From Hypsibius dujardini (taxonomy: Eukaryota; Tardigrada; Eutardigrada; Parachela; Hypsibiidae), in assembly GCA_001579985.1 (NCBI GenBank), contig LRSR01009584.1:53905-117904 (forward strand): a stretch of DNA of 64,000 bases. Direction: 5' to 3'. Under the pieces are notes generated by a model that saw only the letters and a program-made list of their open reading frames with translations, was not told where the DNA came from and searched no databases. Each line of letters begins with the position of its first letter. The first letter of the stretch is position 1. Of this stretch, positions 25,801-37,236 are shown one piece after another. Position numbers and translations under genes: made by a program.

Positions 25801-26071
25801 CCGTATGGTCTTCTTTGTCAACGCTTCAGCCATGAAAATTCAGATAACACAAACAACGAAAGACTTGCTCATGAACATCGGCGGATATCGAACCACCGAG
25901 CGAGGCCCAGTGACAGTCAAGGTACGTTATTGCTGCAGCTGCTTGATTGGAGCCTGTTCACTGCATTGATATGGAGGCGGCAAAATGTGGCTATTCGCAG
26001 TGCAAGCTGTTGTGTCGATCCTTTAGGGTAAAGGCATGTTGATTACCCACTGGCTACTTGGTGCTGATTGA
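19877..26071 (+). CDS. Receptor-type guanylyl cyclase (GC2), about 20 exons
   Basis: Single-pass membrane receptor expected to turn GTP into cGMP on ligand binding. Exons read: 19,877-20,261, 20,373-20,759, 20,866-20,909, 20,997-21,035, 21,108-21,185, 21,261-21,457/8, 21,521-21,769, 21,832-22,070, 22,184-22,289, 22,582-22,737, 22,818-23,000, 23,088-23,324, 23,401-23,514, 23,701-24,002, 24,058-24,277, 24,344-24,491, 24,557-24,605, 25,695-25,744, 25,830-25,921, 26,027-26,071; about 1,106 aa, a normal family length. Order: signal peptide ([20 protein letters not shown]), ANF-type ligand-binding region, membrane span ([19 protein letters not shown]), kinase-homology domain with HGNL instead of HRDL and DYG for DFG (so a pseudokinase), linker helix, then cyclase. 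The cyclase keeps FSDIVGFT and IGDAY metal Asps, and the Glu (KVETIGD) and Cys (RYCL) that favour GTP. All junctions keep phase except exon 6 to 7, where one G seems missing at the donor. Probably functional unless that base is truly absent. Confidence 0.85.
22315..22528. repeat. Near-perfect hairpin in a GC2 intron
   Basis: Within the intron between the membrane-proximal and kinase-homology exons of GC2. The left arm (GTGGCTGAAACCTCAG, GAGTTAAAGCCAACTTTTTA, GCCAATTTTGGCC, GCGTTCAGCTG) is repeated inversely in the right arm up to CTGAGGTTTCAGTCACGTG. The loop is only a few bases, so transcribed RNA would form a long stem. A short palindromic MITE is the likely origin. Confidence 0.8.
24606..25694. 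other. Large GC2 intron with simple repeats and a hairpin
   Basis: By far the longest GC2 intron (1,089 bp), splitting the cyclase YCL|FGD motif. It holds an AGCTGCC-rich stretch (about 24,690-24,745), an ATCA/CAAT tetranucleotide run at about 25,236-25,256, and an exact 15-bp stem hairpin at 25,614-25,646 (GGCTATGGCGGGAGC / inverse). Inverse CCGCACGAAT / ATTCGTGCGG sequences near 24,660 and 25,662 suggest an inserted element of about 1 kb. Confidence 0.5.
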
Positions 26072-27773
26072 TGGCCGCCGAAAACGATGGTCGCCGGCTG
26101 AATTGATCATGACTCACTTGACAGCATTGACTCATCTAAATACGCGATCAATCAACAGCAAACGCATGCAAAGGTCACAAAATAGAGTTGGACTACGCCC
26201 AACAAGTCCTCATATCCAATCATTACAGCTATTTGACTCACTATTACCTTAATTAGTTAGTACCTCCATCCACCCTGTTAACCCTATTCTGCTGCTACAG
26301 CTAATTACTTGTACGTAATTCTCATGTATGTGCTATTTACCTTCATTTACATGGTCAATACTTTATTATATAATCATGTGTTTTATTAGTTGTAGAGGCA
26401 ATTTTATTTTCTCTTTCCTTTCTTCCAGTTTACTTCTCTACCTATCTCTGCTTTCAGTCTAATAAAATTGTCAACTACCCAACTTCCGGTGGGTCGATCT
26501 AACAATAGATGGTCCTTGATACTCATATAGACTCTACATTATACTGATCGACTTCTGTGGTTTTCCGTATTCAAATGTTAACAAAACACTGCAATTCGTT
26601 AAACACGTGTCCGAAAATCTGCAATGCCCAGCATGTCATTGTCTGCAAGTCGTGCCATGGAAAGAACGATTGCACCCATAACATTCGTGCCAAAAGCAAG
26701 GATGTAATGCGTCAGTTTGGCGACCTGTCCCCTGTGTACAATATACTACATATATATATATATATATATATATGTAGTTATGTACATCGGAAATAAAAAT
26801 AATTTGCTGACGCAATCGGGCGTCGTTAATACATGGACAGTGAGTGAGAGCATGGTTCCTTTTCTACAAACGAAGCACGCACAACATTAACGGTGTTGAG
26901 TGCCAACACGGTAGAACCATTCTTCGTCCGTAATCCAATCCATACGACCTGCAAACCGGGCAGCGGAAGCAGAGCCGGAGACCTGTGAGGCATATGAAAG
27001 TAAAGTAACGATTCTGTAATTCTCCCCGCGTAATTATCAGGTCAAATTCCCTCATTGCAATTCGGCTTTACGTTTCCGCTATCGGATTCGTACTAGAATA
27101 ATCTGCACAATGTCGCAAGGTCTACCATACATGCAGGCTTTATATACATCGCACTACTGCCTCCCAGTCGAAAAAAGAAGATCCCGCCTTAAAGAAAAGG
27201 TCCTCCCATTGGAGACCTGTTACAAATGACGAACTGCACGACATACAGCGTACACAGGGTGCATACCGGCATACTTCCTAATATTGCCCTGCTGAGAGGG
27301 ATACTCCGCAGGCAATGCACTTCGACAGGAGAAAACAGACTTCACTCATAGAATTGGCATTGTATAGAAAACAACAGAAAAAACAAAGACTGATGATGGT
27401 GCGTTTTGACGGAAGCTGTGACCAAGGTCGCCCGTCAGGATCGGTCTCTGTATTGTTAACAGAGTCGTATGCGCGTAGCAGGTGAGAGTTCCCCGATATG
27501 TCGATACAACAAGACGTTCGATTAGCTAGCCGGTATCGGTATTACGGTAGGTACGACACAGTAATCACCGAACTGAGGAAACAAAAGAGGGAACAAAAAA
27601 GCAGCGACAGAAAAGCCTCGTCTGAGGCAGAGATCTTGTTTGCACGGAATACCAAGATTCATCCCCGTACTGTGGATGACAACAGTGCGTTTGCTTGACT
27701 ATTCCCTTGTCATCTTAATGGGCGATTGGAAGATCCACGATCGGCATTCATTATCCGAGTTCGGAATCAAATT
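26072..27773. other. Intergenic between GC2 and GC3
   Basis: No gene assigned. Contains a palindromic AT run at about 26,744-26,778 (ACTACATATATA..ATATGTAGT). Short frames show no domain. The start of GC3 (27,774) marks the right end. Confidence 0.4.
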
Positions 27774-28890
27774 ATGAGCCGTTTTATACTACTGAGCCCT
27801 GTGGTAATTTTGGTGCTCTTGCCTGGCCCGATCGTTCCAATCTAGGTAGACGAACCAGTAGTTGCATACACGGCCCCGCCGTTTCCGACTCGAGATCCAC
27901 CGAATAATGTCACCACTTGAACTTGTGCATCATTCTGAGGACGATTCTCCCTACGTGCCCACATATGTCAGAGTGGCGGCTGCCGTTGACCCATTACGAA
28001 CGCTTATTCCTTCATCTTGCCCAACTCGGTTCGACTGCGAACCGTTTTCCAGTCATCGGGGTCGTCTTGCTCACAGATCCAACACAAAGTGGTGAACGAC
28101 ATTCTCGCACTGCTTCGAAGTGGTGTTATTTGCGAAGCGTATGTCGGAGTGAGTAGGTCTGTCTGTCTGTGTCTGTGTCTGTGTCTGTGTCTGTGTCTGT
28201 GTCTGTGTCTGTGTCTGTGTCTGTGTCTGTGTCTGTGTCTGAGCTTCATGTTTAGTTTTTCAGGATGCGCCACCAGCGCTGTAGCGATGTACGGCATTGC
28301 GGAGCAGCATAACATCCCCATTTTCGGCTGTCCGGCCGCGGAAGCGTCTTCGTTATCCCTGAATGCTACTGCTAGTGATGTCCACTTCTTCTCCGCGTAC
28401 CGTATACTTGTCAGACGTTGCGTTGGCTTTCTTAACGTTTTTTACACGCTATGATACAGTCATATTTCCGTTTTCCGCGACGATTCAAATAGCTTCTACT
28501 CGCTCACTTCGAAGTACCGAAACATCGTTTACTGGATTGGATTCGACTTCAGACAAACTGGGTATCCTTTTAGACGCCGCCAAAAACCGGTCACAAGGTA
28601 ATTAAATGGAAGACCTTTTCACCTTCAAAGCCTTAAGCAAAACCTGTACTCCTACAATCATCTTTCTCGTAATTCTGTTTCAATGTATTTCCAGTAATGA
28701 TCCTCTTGACGCACCATGACTGGTCCGTCAGTTTATGGTAAGTATTTCACGCAAGTCGACAAAATTAAGGTCCACTCAAGCGTTCGATTGAATCAGTTCA
28801 ATGTCAACAACTGAGAAAAATGTAAGGAGGAAGATGATCTGCAGTTACAGGCACGGACTCTCGGCCTGACACAAGGGGAATACGTATGTG
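27774..28890 (+). pseudogene. Truncated receptor guanylyl cyclase pseudogene (GC3)
   Basis: Third tandem cyclase, reduced to its 5' part. A signal peptide-like start (MSRFILLSPVVILVLLPGPI) is followed within a few codons by an in-frame TAG. Then come pieces matching GC2 exon 1 (SPYVPTYVRVAAAVD; SVRLRTVFQSSGSSCSQIQH) in shifted frames, exon 2 (GCATSAVAMYGIAEQHNIPI, later AKNRSQ, about 28,265-28,598), exon 3 (VMILLTHHDWSVSLW, about 28,695-28,738) and exon 4 (LQARTLGLTQGEY, about 28,845-28,884). Splice sites of exons 2-4 sit at the same positions and phases as in GC2. Membrane, kinase-homology and cyclase parts are absent. The intron after exon 1 carries a long CTGTGT array. Confidence 0.85.
28157..28241 (+). 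repeat. GTCTGT hexanucleotide microsatellite
   Basis: About 14 near-perfect copies of a TCTGTG/GTCTGT hexamer in the intron of GC3 between its first two cyclase exons. It yields artefactual open frames on both strands (Cys-Leu on +, His-Arg on -). Confidence 0.95.
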
Positions 28891-29084
28891 CCATTAATTA
28901 TTGGCAGAAACATGATGACTCCCTCCACAGTAATTGATTCGTCGTGGATTAAAAAGAAGCCGACAGACAATAATTGCACTCTTGTTAATCGTCGGCATGC
29001 AAGAGCAATCGTTTAATTCGTATCGGCTCTCCCGCCGACTACTGGCCAGTTTCGCAGCAAGCTTAAAGAAAGCGGCACCGGGTG

Positions 29085-29205
29085 GTCTGTACCTATGTAC
29101 TTATGTACCTAGGTACAAAGAGGTCTAGGTACAACGATACATGACCATTCTCCACAATGGTGTACCTATAAGATTTGTTGTACCTAGGTACAAACCTCAT
29201 TAGCT
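29085..29205. repeat. Cluster of GTACCTAGGTAC palindromes
   Basis: TGTACCTAGGTACA-like palindromes recur four or more times (about 29,088, 29,104, 29,125, 29,185) with an inverse arrangement around a short centre. A degraded MITE or a local palindromic array is possible. Confidence 0.5.
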
Positions 29206-29525
29206 AATATTGTACCAATTGCAATCGGGATTTTTTCTCTAATTATGAGCTGGAGGTCCGGTGAGAACTACCCACTCAATTCGCAAATAACTAGTCTCAA
29301 AAAATACCACTCTTCATGGCAGTGCGGATATGAGCAAATGTGAAACACGTTTGCCAAATAAGAAAATGTTTAATTTTAGTTTTACGAGCTTAATTAACAA
29401 CACTTTTGTTGTGCACTATACAATGTGTATATATGTATAAATACAAAGTACTGTAGTAGTTTACCTCGTTTACAGGTATTTTCGCACTTGGTCACGATGC
29501 CCGCTAATGGGTTTGTCTTTTGTAG

Positions 29526-29708
29526 GTGTTCTTCTGGGCCAGCAACCGGCTATTCCAGGAAGGAGCCCGCGAGATGTTTTGTTGCCGTTGTTGGATGCAG
29601 TTGAAGCAGCACGGCGCTGTCGGACCGCGTGAAGAACCGCACGAAGAAGGAACGAATAAAGAAATCAGCACGAATGCGCCAACACGTGACAGGAGCTTGC
29701 GTTATTGA
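29526..29708 (+). pseudogene. Orphan copy of the GPCR terminal exon (block B)
   Basis: After a TTTTGTAG acceptor the frame reads VFFWASNRLFQEGAREMFCCRCW, then a hydrophilic tail ending RDRSLRY and a stop. It is the same exon as 7,116-7,286 in the complete GPCR and is intact as an exon. No upstream transmembrane exons lie between the GC3 fragment and this point, so it is probably a stranded duplicate. Splicing to a distant upstream exon is not excluded. Confidence 0.7.
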
Positions 29709-30601
29709 GTTTTCACATATAAATCTGTGTATTGTGACCCCTAAGACAGAAAACACCTCCATCATAGATCTGAGATGATACGAAGAATAGTTCGATGCTT
29801 TAGCACATCTGATCCTTTTGATTTTACTGCCTGTCGGCTGGAGCCATCAACGAGATGTCTGTTGATGGCTTTCCATAAGGCGCACGCCTAACTCGAATTC
29901 GTGACTGGAGTTCGTGTAGCGACTTACAAAAGGCGCCTTTTGTTGTCTGAATGTGATCGTGAACCAGTATGATTACGGAATGAAGTATAATTGACGAGAA
30001 TGAGGTTACGACATGGAATGCAGGAAACCGAATGGGTGTCTGAAAAGAAGATGCGATGGGTTCGCTGTTTAGACATCCGATTGATGACAGGAGTTACAGT
30101 GACTGCGAGTATGATTCTCCACTTGGTAGTCGAGTCACAATCGCTTAAGGCGATATGAGACTAAATGGCAAGCCGTATGAAACAGTGATGGATCGGGCGC
30201 GATGCCATGCGATCCAACCGTCACATCCTCCAACTTATGGACGTGCGAAGCTACCAGTGAGTACTGTTTGACCTACTAGCTCATCCTCGTACCATTGCAA
30301 TAGATTAAAAATCACCTAACATCATCATCCCGAGATGGAAGAGCAGTGATACGTCGCATTAAACAAGTTAACACCAACACGCTTCGTCACAATTAGGCAT
30401 ATTGAGATTTTCGTTTAATCACTTGTGGGGATTTGGGGGTCTTATTTGCAGTTACCCATGGGATTTCAAACAAATTCTCAAAACGTCTTTTGTCTTCATC
30501 ACTAGCAAGTATGTTTGACTTTTCCTGAATGGTTGCCGTACAAAATGTCGTACAAAAATGTCATAGATGTCCATGTAGCATATGAAGCCTCGCTGTGACA
30601 G

Positions 30602-30772
30602 TCAACTGCGGCGTGGCGGGGGCCAGTCTCGTCCGGAGAGGTCACGCTTGTCACGTTGAGTAGCGGTAAGAACTTTCCGATATTTCATTGCACCTGTTGC
30701 CGATCCATTGATGCATGACCCGAACATTGCAGCAATCGCCAGCAATAACAGTAAACTTCTGAAGAGCTTCAT
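30602..30772 (-). CDS. Candidate small secreted peptide (block B copy)
   Basis: A 56-residue product read on the - strand. It begins with a textbook signal peptide (MKLFRSLLLLLAIAAMFGSC), followed by a short basic mature part containing TATQRDKRDLSGRDWPPPRR. The internal KR could be a prohormone-type cleavage site, which would leave a DLSGRDWPPPRRS peptide. A TTTCTTGGCAG splice acceptor sits 1 bp before the ATG, suggesting a 5' untranslated exon. An almost identical copy lies in block C. Block A keeps only a degraded match (about 8,270). No family is recognised. Short length and recent duplication limit confidence. Confidence 0.45.
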   Translation of the reverse strand: MKLFRSLLLLLAIAAMFGSCINGSATGAMKYRKVLTATQRDKRDLSGRDWPPPRRS

Positions 30773-32744
30773 TCTGCCAAGAAAAACAACACAGCAACAT
30801 CTGAAATTGACCGAGGAAATCAAAGGGTCGATGAATGGAATAAATTCGTTTCACTCAGTCGAGGGGGGGGGGTGATTTGCATAAATGGGGTTTAGGCTAC
30901 AAGTCCCCTCGCCTTTCCCCCTCTTGCCCCCTACCACTTTTTGTTGTTGACTAAAAATACCAGACTTAAATAATTTATTATGTTTCAGAATCTGGTCATG
31001 AGACTAATCATTGAAATCCTAATTCGTAACAAAAAGACCATATCCGTTGGCCTTAAACTTGCGCAGCAATCAATAACCGACCCCCCCCCCATACAAGGCA
31101 TAAAGACGTATTAATATTAATTTAATGAGAGAACAAAACCTCGTGAAGGCAAAACAAACAATTCCAAAATAAACCCACAAACTCACCTCAAATGTTGTTC
31201 GCACACTCTGACTAACTATGTAAGATAGCCTCAAATAAAAAGCACCGAAGGGGTGGTAATGTATACAAAATGTATTATGCAGAGACAGAGTTGGATTGAA
31301 ATTGTTTTATTTTTTACGGATCCACCAGTGCCTTTTATATCGCAAAGCAATAAATGCTAGAGTTCTCCAGAACCGCTCTTGTATTGTAACGGTCAATTTC
31401 ATCTTTTAGCACGGATGTAAAACAGCAAGAATTGACGTCAATGCAGGTCTTGCAAAGCGACGCAGATTGCGCGCTAAAATCCATGTTCTTTGTCTTTAAA
31501 CAAAGACAATAGTTTTAGAGTGCATGCGTTCATGCGTCAACTGCACCGAAAAACCGCGTACTTCCGTACGTAGTAGGCACACGGATGCAATCACATTTTT
31601 TGTGCAGTCCCTGTCAAATGTCAGTCCTATAAGCCCTGACAAAGAAGCAGCATGGCAAAGACGACATAGGCACAAGACTACACATTTCGGCAACCCGCTT
31701 CCGTGTGACAATAATGGCAGTGGTGTCGTGATTGCCGAAATTATTCATGCTGCGTCAGCCACATATTGCAACCCCGACATCACACTGAACTCTCTAAGTG
31801 GCTGTATTTATGCTGACAGCTACATCTATTTACCATTCTATTTTGCCTTTACAATGGCAACTCCGTCTATAAAAAAAAGTGCTAACCGCTTTCTCCGCCT
31901 GTCAAGATTGTTTCCATTTGTAAATAATTTATTCCACTTGCCAGCTAGCGTCTTCAGCTAAATGAATATACAATGCATGTAAAACACACTGGCCCTGCCA
32001 CTTCTTCGGATACAATTGACTCCCCTCCATATTAAATCGCTTAGCAGCTTGATTTGATTCAGAATTTTTCAAAATATCTGCGGCTTCATTCAAAGCGTTT
32101 TAGAGTTATATGTTTAAACACCATTGTGTATTCCGGGATGGCCGAAAGGAATGCCAAACCTTATTATCACCAAGCCGATTTTGATTGAGGTCCCTATAAC
32201 TCCTGGTAAAGAAGTAGTACTTCTTAAGACCGTTTTCCGTGCTTCTTAAGACCGTTTTGGAGCCGACCTGTGATTGTGACTGAGATTCCTATAACCCTGT
32301 AACTCCTGTTGAATAAAGTAATTCTCAAGACCGGTATCTACGCTCATTAGAGCCGACTTTGTGAGCTGCGAGCGGCCCTTCAAACTCGGCCAGAATCACT
32401 GGGCTTGGATTTCGAGCGATTGTTCCCATAAAACAAGATACTCTAATAATGTCAATCGACTGGGTGTCGACCTCTAATTTTGACCGGAACTAAAACTGAG
32501 ATTCCTTCGTCATGTCGGGATCACATCGTTTCCACCATGCTTTTGCATTCGGCCTGGTTTACGGTTTTACGTAAACCCAGATTCCGGTAAACCCGGCTCG
32601 TGATGGGCTAAACCGCTTATTACCTTTGAATGCTCTGTTGATCGAATAACTCCCGTCCCGCCCGGTTGAATTCGTCCTTTCTCACTCCGTTTAGCCATTC
32701 CGGATCTTCGATCCGTTTTCCTTCTCGCCCGACTACTCAGCCGT

Positions 32745-32885
32745 TTACTCATCCGCCCGTCCGTCCGTCCATCCGTCTGTTTGTTCATCCACCCGTGCGG
32801 CCATCCGTTCCTCCGTCCCCCTGTCTCTCTGTCTCTCCGTAACTCCGTCTAACCGTCGATCCGCTCGTTTCTCCGTTCCCGCTGT
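32745..32885 (+). repeat. TCCG/TCTG-rich degenerate microsatellite
   Basis: Degenerate array of CCGTCCGTCCATCCG and GTCTCTCTGTCTCTCCG units. Shorter matches lie at about 9,744-9,785 (block A) and 37,636-37,745 (block C), so the array belongs to the duplicated block. Confidence 0.85.
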
Positions 32886-33814
32886 TTCTGAAAAACTCCG
32901 GTCACGTGACTTTTGTTGTTCAAACTGGCCGAAAACTCCGCCCTAAATTGCACCGTTTCTGAAGACCAATCAGAACATGCAGTGTACACGTAATGCATAA
33001 TCATACATTATATTTCGAATCAAACGCGAACAAGCAAGCAACAAAAAAGTGAAATGACAGGAATAAAATGTGACCAATTCAAACCATGAGAAGAAAAAAC
33101 TTTGGAATCGGGAAGGTTTAACGTCACGGACATTTTGAAAAACAGATTTAATAACTAGAATTTCAAACGTTAAACCTCAATACCCCGATCGAAACCCGGA
33201 GTCCTGCATAAATTTATCAATCCGTGCAGGCATGGAGTCCTGTATAAATTTATCAGTCCGTGCAGGCATGGAGTCCTGCAGTATGAACTGCCATTGCTGC
33301 TTCAGGAGGAATTCGCCTTGCGTTAATAATTTTGAAAAGTAATTTTTACTAAATCAAGTCAATCAAGAGCGATAGCAACGGCAGAAAAAAGCAGTCATGA
33401 ACAGCTGCAAAAACAGCAGATAAGAATTCGAATTTGGCTACATTGGGCAGTTCCCTGCAGTCAAGTCATTAATTGTTGCAGTCCTATACACAGGTAAATT
33501 GCTATTTGTTTTTCGAAATTGAGAAATAAGTTAATTTTTGGTGGGCCACACGGTTCAATTACCTGCAACTCGTAATTTCGAGAACATTCTATTGGCACAC
33601 TTGTCGCACCACATCTCTTTCTATGCGCAGAAAGTCTATGCTGTGCAAGCGGAGTTTTTCTTGGGGCTGACTGTACGAGGTACAGGCAGGGCACACGCTA
33701 ACGAGTAGGGGGGACCAATTTAACGTCACACAGCTCGTGCGCTGTCGCTGTCTACTGAAAAAATATAGTACCGCTGTCTTTATTTGGCTAGAGTGGCTAG
33801 AATTTGGCCAGACA
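32886..33814. other. Spacer between blocks B and C
   Basis: No gene seen. A 36-bp unit (AGTCCTGCATAAATTTATCA..GTGCAGGCATGG) is repeated in tandem at about 33,201-33,275, with a third partial start. The spacer ends where the block C landmark (ACAAATATAA..CTGTAGT) begins. Confidence 0.5.
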
Positions 33815-33910
33815 CCTCGTACAAATATAACTTACTGTAGTTTAACTACTTCGTTTACAGGTCTGTTCGAATTTGGCTATGATGCCCGCTAATGGGTGTG
33901 TCTGTTGTAG

Positions 33911-34086
33911 GTGTTTTTCTGGGCCAGCAGCCGGCTATCTTAGGAAGGAGCTCGCGAGATGTTTTGTTGCTTTTGTTGGATGCGGTTGAAGCAGCACAGC
34001 GCTGTCGGACCGGACCGCACGGAGAAGGGACAAATAGAGAAATGCGTGCGAATGCGCCGACACGTAACAGGAGCTTGCGTTATTGA
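33911..34086 (+). pseudogene. Orphan copy of the GPCR terminal exon (block C)
   Basis: Third copy of the 7,116-7,286 exon, after a TGTTGTAG acceptor. The start VFFWASSRL continues through a single-base change in the LFQ region (CTATCTTAG in place of CTATTCCAAG), which breaks the receptor frame at a TAG. The CCFCW and RDRSLRY ends stay recognisable in the frame. No upstream receptor exons, so a pseudo-exon. Confidence 0.7.
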
Positions 34087-34964
34087 GTTTTCACACATAA
34101 ATCTAAACATTGTAATGCCTAAGATAGAAAAAAAAGATCATAAATTTGAGATGATACAAAGAATAGTTCGATGCTTTGGCATGTCTGATACTTTTGATGT
34201 TACTGCCTGTCGGCCGGAGTCACCATGAAATGTCTGTGGATGGCTTTCCGTAAGGCGCACGTCTAACCCGAACTTGTAGCGAGAGTTCGTGTTGCGACAT
34301 AAAAGAAGCGCCTTTTGTTATTTGAATGTCTGAATGTGATCGCGAACCAGAATGATTACGGATGGAGGTTTTTCTGACGGGAATGAAGTTACAATATGGA
34401 ATACTTAAAACCGAATGGGTTTCTGTAAAAATTTGCGACGGGTTCGCTGTTAGGAGTCACAGTAGCAACGAGGAAGAGTACTTCACTTGGTAGTCCAGTC
34501 ACGATCGCTTAAGGCATATGAGACTAAATGGCAAGCCGTATGGAACAGTGATGGATCAGGCGCTAGGCATTGCGACCCAACCGTCACATCCTCCAACTTA
34601 TGGACGTGCGGAGCTACCAGTGAGTACTTTTTGACCTACTAGCTCATCCTCGTACCATTGCAATAGATTAAAAACCACCTAACATCAACATCCCGAGATG
34701 GAAGAGCACTGATACGTCGCATTAAACAAGTTAACACCAACACGCTTCGTCACAATTAGGCATATTGACATTTTCGTTTAATCACTTGTGGGGATCTGGG
34801 GGTCTTATTTGCAGTTACCCATGGGATTTCAAACAAATTCTCAAAACGTCTTTTGTCTTCATCACTAGCAAGTATGTTTGACTTTTCCTGAATGGTTGCC
34901 GTACAAAATGTCGTACAAAAATGTCATAGATGTCCATGTAGCATATGAAGCCTCACTGTGACAG

Positions 34965-35135
34965 TCAACTGCGGCGTGGCGGGGGCCAGTCTCGTCCGGA
35001 GAGGTCACGCTTGTCACGTTGAGTAGCGGTAAGAACATTGCGATATTTCATTGCGCCTGTTGCCGATCCATTGATGCATGACCCGAACATTGCAGCAATC
35101 GCCAGCAATAACAGTAAACTTCTGAAGAGCTTCAT
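34965..35135 (-). CDS. Candidate small secreted peptide (block C copy)
   Basis: Second copy of the peptide at 30,602-30,772, with the same length and the same signal peptide. The visible protein change is Lys to Asn just after MKYR (MKYRN versus MKYRK). The same acceptor-like TTCTTGGCAG lies just before the ATG. Because the flanking non-coding DNA is equally conserved, the match reflects recent duplication and is not by itself evidence of selection. Confidence 0.45.
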   Translation of the reverse strand: MKLFRSLLLLLAIAAMFGSCINGSATGAMKYRNVLTATQRDKRDLSGRDWPPPRRS

Positions 35136-37236
35136 TCTGCCAAGAAAAACAACACAGCAACATCTGAAATTGACCGAGGAAATCAAAGGGTCGATGAATG
35201 GAATAAATTCGTTTCACTCAGTCGAGGGGGGGGGGGGATTTGCATAAATGGGGTTTAGGCTACAAGTCCCCTCGCCTTTCCCCCTCTTGCCCCCTACCAC
35301 TTTTTGTTGTTGACTAAAAATACCAGACTTAAATAATTTATTATGTTTCAGAATCTGGTCATGAGACTAAATCATTGAAATCCTAATTCGTAACAAAAAG
35401 ACCATATCCGTTGGCCTTAAACTTGAGCAGCAATCAATAACCGACCCCCCCCCCATACAAGGCATAAAGACGTATTAATATTAGTTTAATGAGAGAACAA
35501 AACCTCGTGAAGGCAAAACAGACATTTCCAAAATAAACCCATAAACTCACCGCAAATGTTGTTTGCACACTCTGATTAACAATGTAAGGTAGCCTCAACT
35601 AAAAAGCACCCAAGGGGTGGTAATGTATACAAAATGTATTATGCAGAGACAGAGTTGGATTGAAATTGTTTTATTTTTTTACGGATCCACCCGTGCCTTT
35701 TATATCGCAAAGCAATAAATGCTAGAGTTCTCCAGAACCGCTCTTGTATTGTAACGGTCAATTTCATCTTTTAGCACGGATGTAAAACAGCAAGAATTGA
35801 CGTCAATGCAGGTCTTGCGAACCGACGCAGATTGCGCGCTAAAATCCATGTTCTTTGTCTTTAAACAAAGACAATAGTTTTAAAGTGCATGCGTCCATGC
35901 GTCAACTGCTTCGAAGAACCGCGCACATCCGCATGGAGTGCACACGGATGCAGTCATATTTGTTGCGCATTCCCTGTCAAATGTCACTTCTGAATCCTGA
36001 CATACGGAAGCAGCATGACAAAGACGACATAGGCACAAGACAGAACATTTCGGCAACCCGCTTCCGTGTATTGGCATTGGTGTCACATTTACTGCTGTCG
36101 GTTTTTATCTACATGACCTCGAGTACTCAAATTAACGAAACATTTTCAGGATGGGCGTAAGAAAATTCAGAAAATTATTTTTACAAATTCATGTAAGAAA
36201 ATTAACGAAATTAAATGCAACCATTAAAAATTTCTGTTTAATCATTTGCCTTCACAAACTCAAGTTTGTTAAAGGTGCATACAAATCACTTTTTCGCATT
36301 GTATCAGTATATCCAGAATTAGAACCCCTTCAAGCAAGCCTATCATACCAACTTGTTTTTGTGCAAAGAATCCTCAGTAAGTTCGATGTTAAATTTGTGG
36401 CTTATTTTTACTTCAGATTATTAACTTCATTCTTAATCTTCTCAATTTGCGGCTGAGCCTTAGGCATGATTACCGAAATTATTCATGCTACGTCACACCG
36501 AAATTTCTGGCTGGCTGCATTTATGCTGACAGCTACATCTATTTACCATTCTATTTTGTCTTTACAAAAGCAACTGCGTCTATAAAAAAAGTGCTAACCG
36601 CTTTCTCCGCCTGTCAAGATTTTTTTCGGTTACAAATAATTTATTCCACTTGCCATCAGCTAGCGTCTTCGGCTAAACGAATATACAATGCAGGTAAAAC
36701 ACACTGGCCCTGCCACTTCTTCGGATACAATCGACTCTCCTCCATATTAAATCGTTTAGCGCTTGATTTGATTCTGAATTTTTTACATTATCTGCGGCTT
36801 CATTCAAAGCGTTTTAGATACATGTTTAAATACCGTAGTATATCCCGGGATGGCCGAACCAAATTCCAAACCTTATTATCATCAAGCTGATTGTGACTGA
36901 GGTCCCTATAACCCTATAACTCCTGTTGAATGAAGTAGTACTTATTAAGACCGGTTTCTACGCTCATTAGAGCCAACTTTGTGAGCTGCGAGCGGCCCTT
37001 CAAACTCAGCCAGAATCACGGCTTGGATTTCGAGCGATTGTCCCAAAAAGACACGATACCCTAATAATTAGCTATGCAATGTTTGTCCACTGGGGTCGAC
37101 CTGCCACTCTTATTTCGACCGGAACTAAAATTGACATTCCTCCGTTATATCAGGATCACATCTTTTCCATCATGCTTTTGCATTAATTCCGCCGGGTTGA
37201 GATAAAACCGGTTTTACGTAAACCCAGATTCAGGTA

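Larger units (their letters stand above)
29430..32850 (+). repeat. Segmental duplicate block B
   Basis: Tandem neighbour of block C at an offset of about 4.36-4.38 kb, with high identity over most of its length, and a more distant copy of block A. Landmarks: GPCR terminal exon (29,526), small peptide (30,602-30,772), CCCCCCCCC run near 31,081, TGCTGACAGCTACATC (about 31,810), ACCTTATTATCACCAAGCC (about 32,158) and a TCCG-rich run (about 32,752-32,880). It lacks the 3' part of C that carries the PhnZ-like gene. Confidence 0.85.

Noticed and set aside
28004-28321. His/Arg-repeat and Cys/Leu-repeat open frames
   Set aside because: Both are translations of the CTGTGT microsatellite in the GC3 intron; no independent coding signal.
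33201-33275. Direct repeats as a CRISPR array
   Set aside because: The 36-bp units are adjacent without spacers, and the window is animal DNA; an ordinary short tandem repeat.
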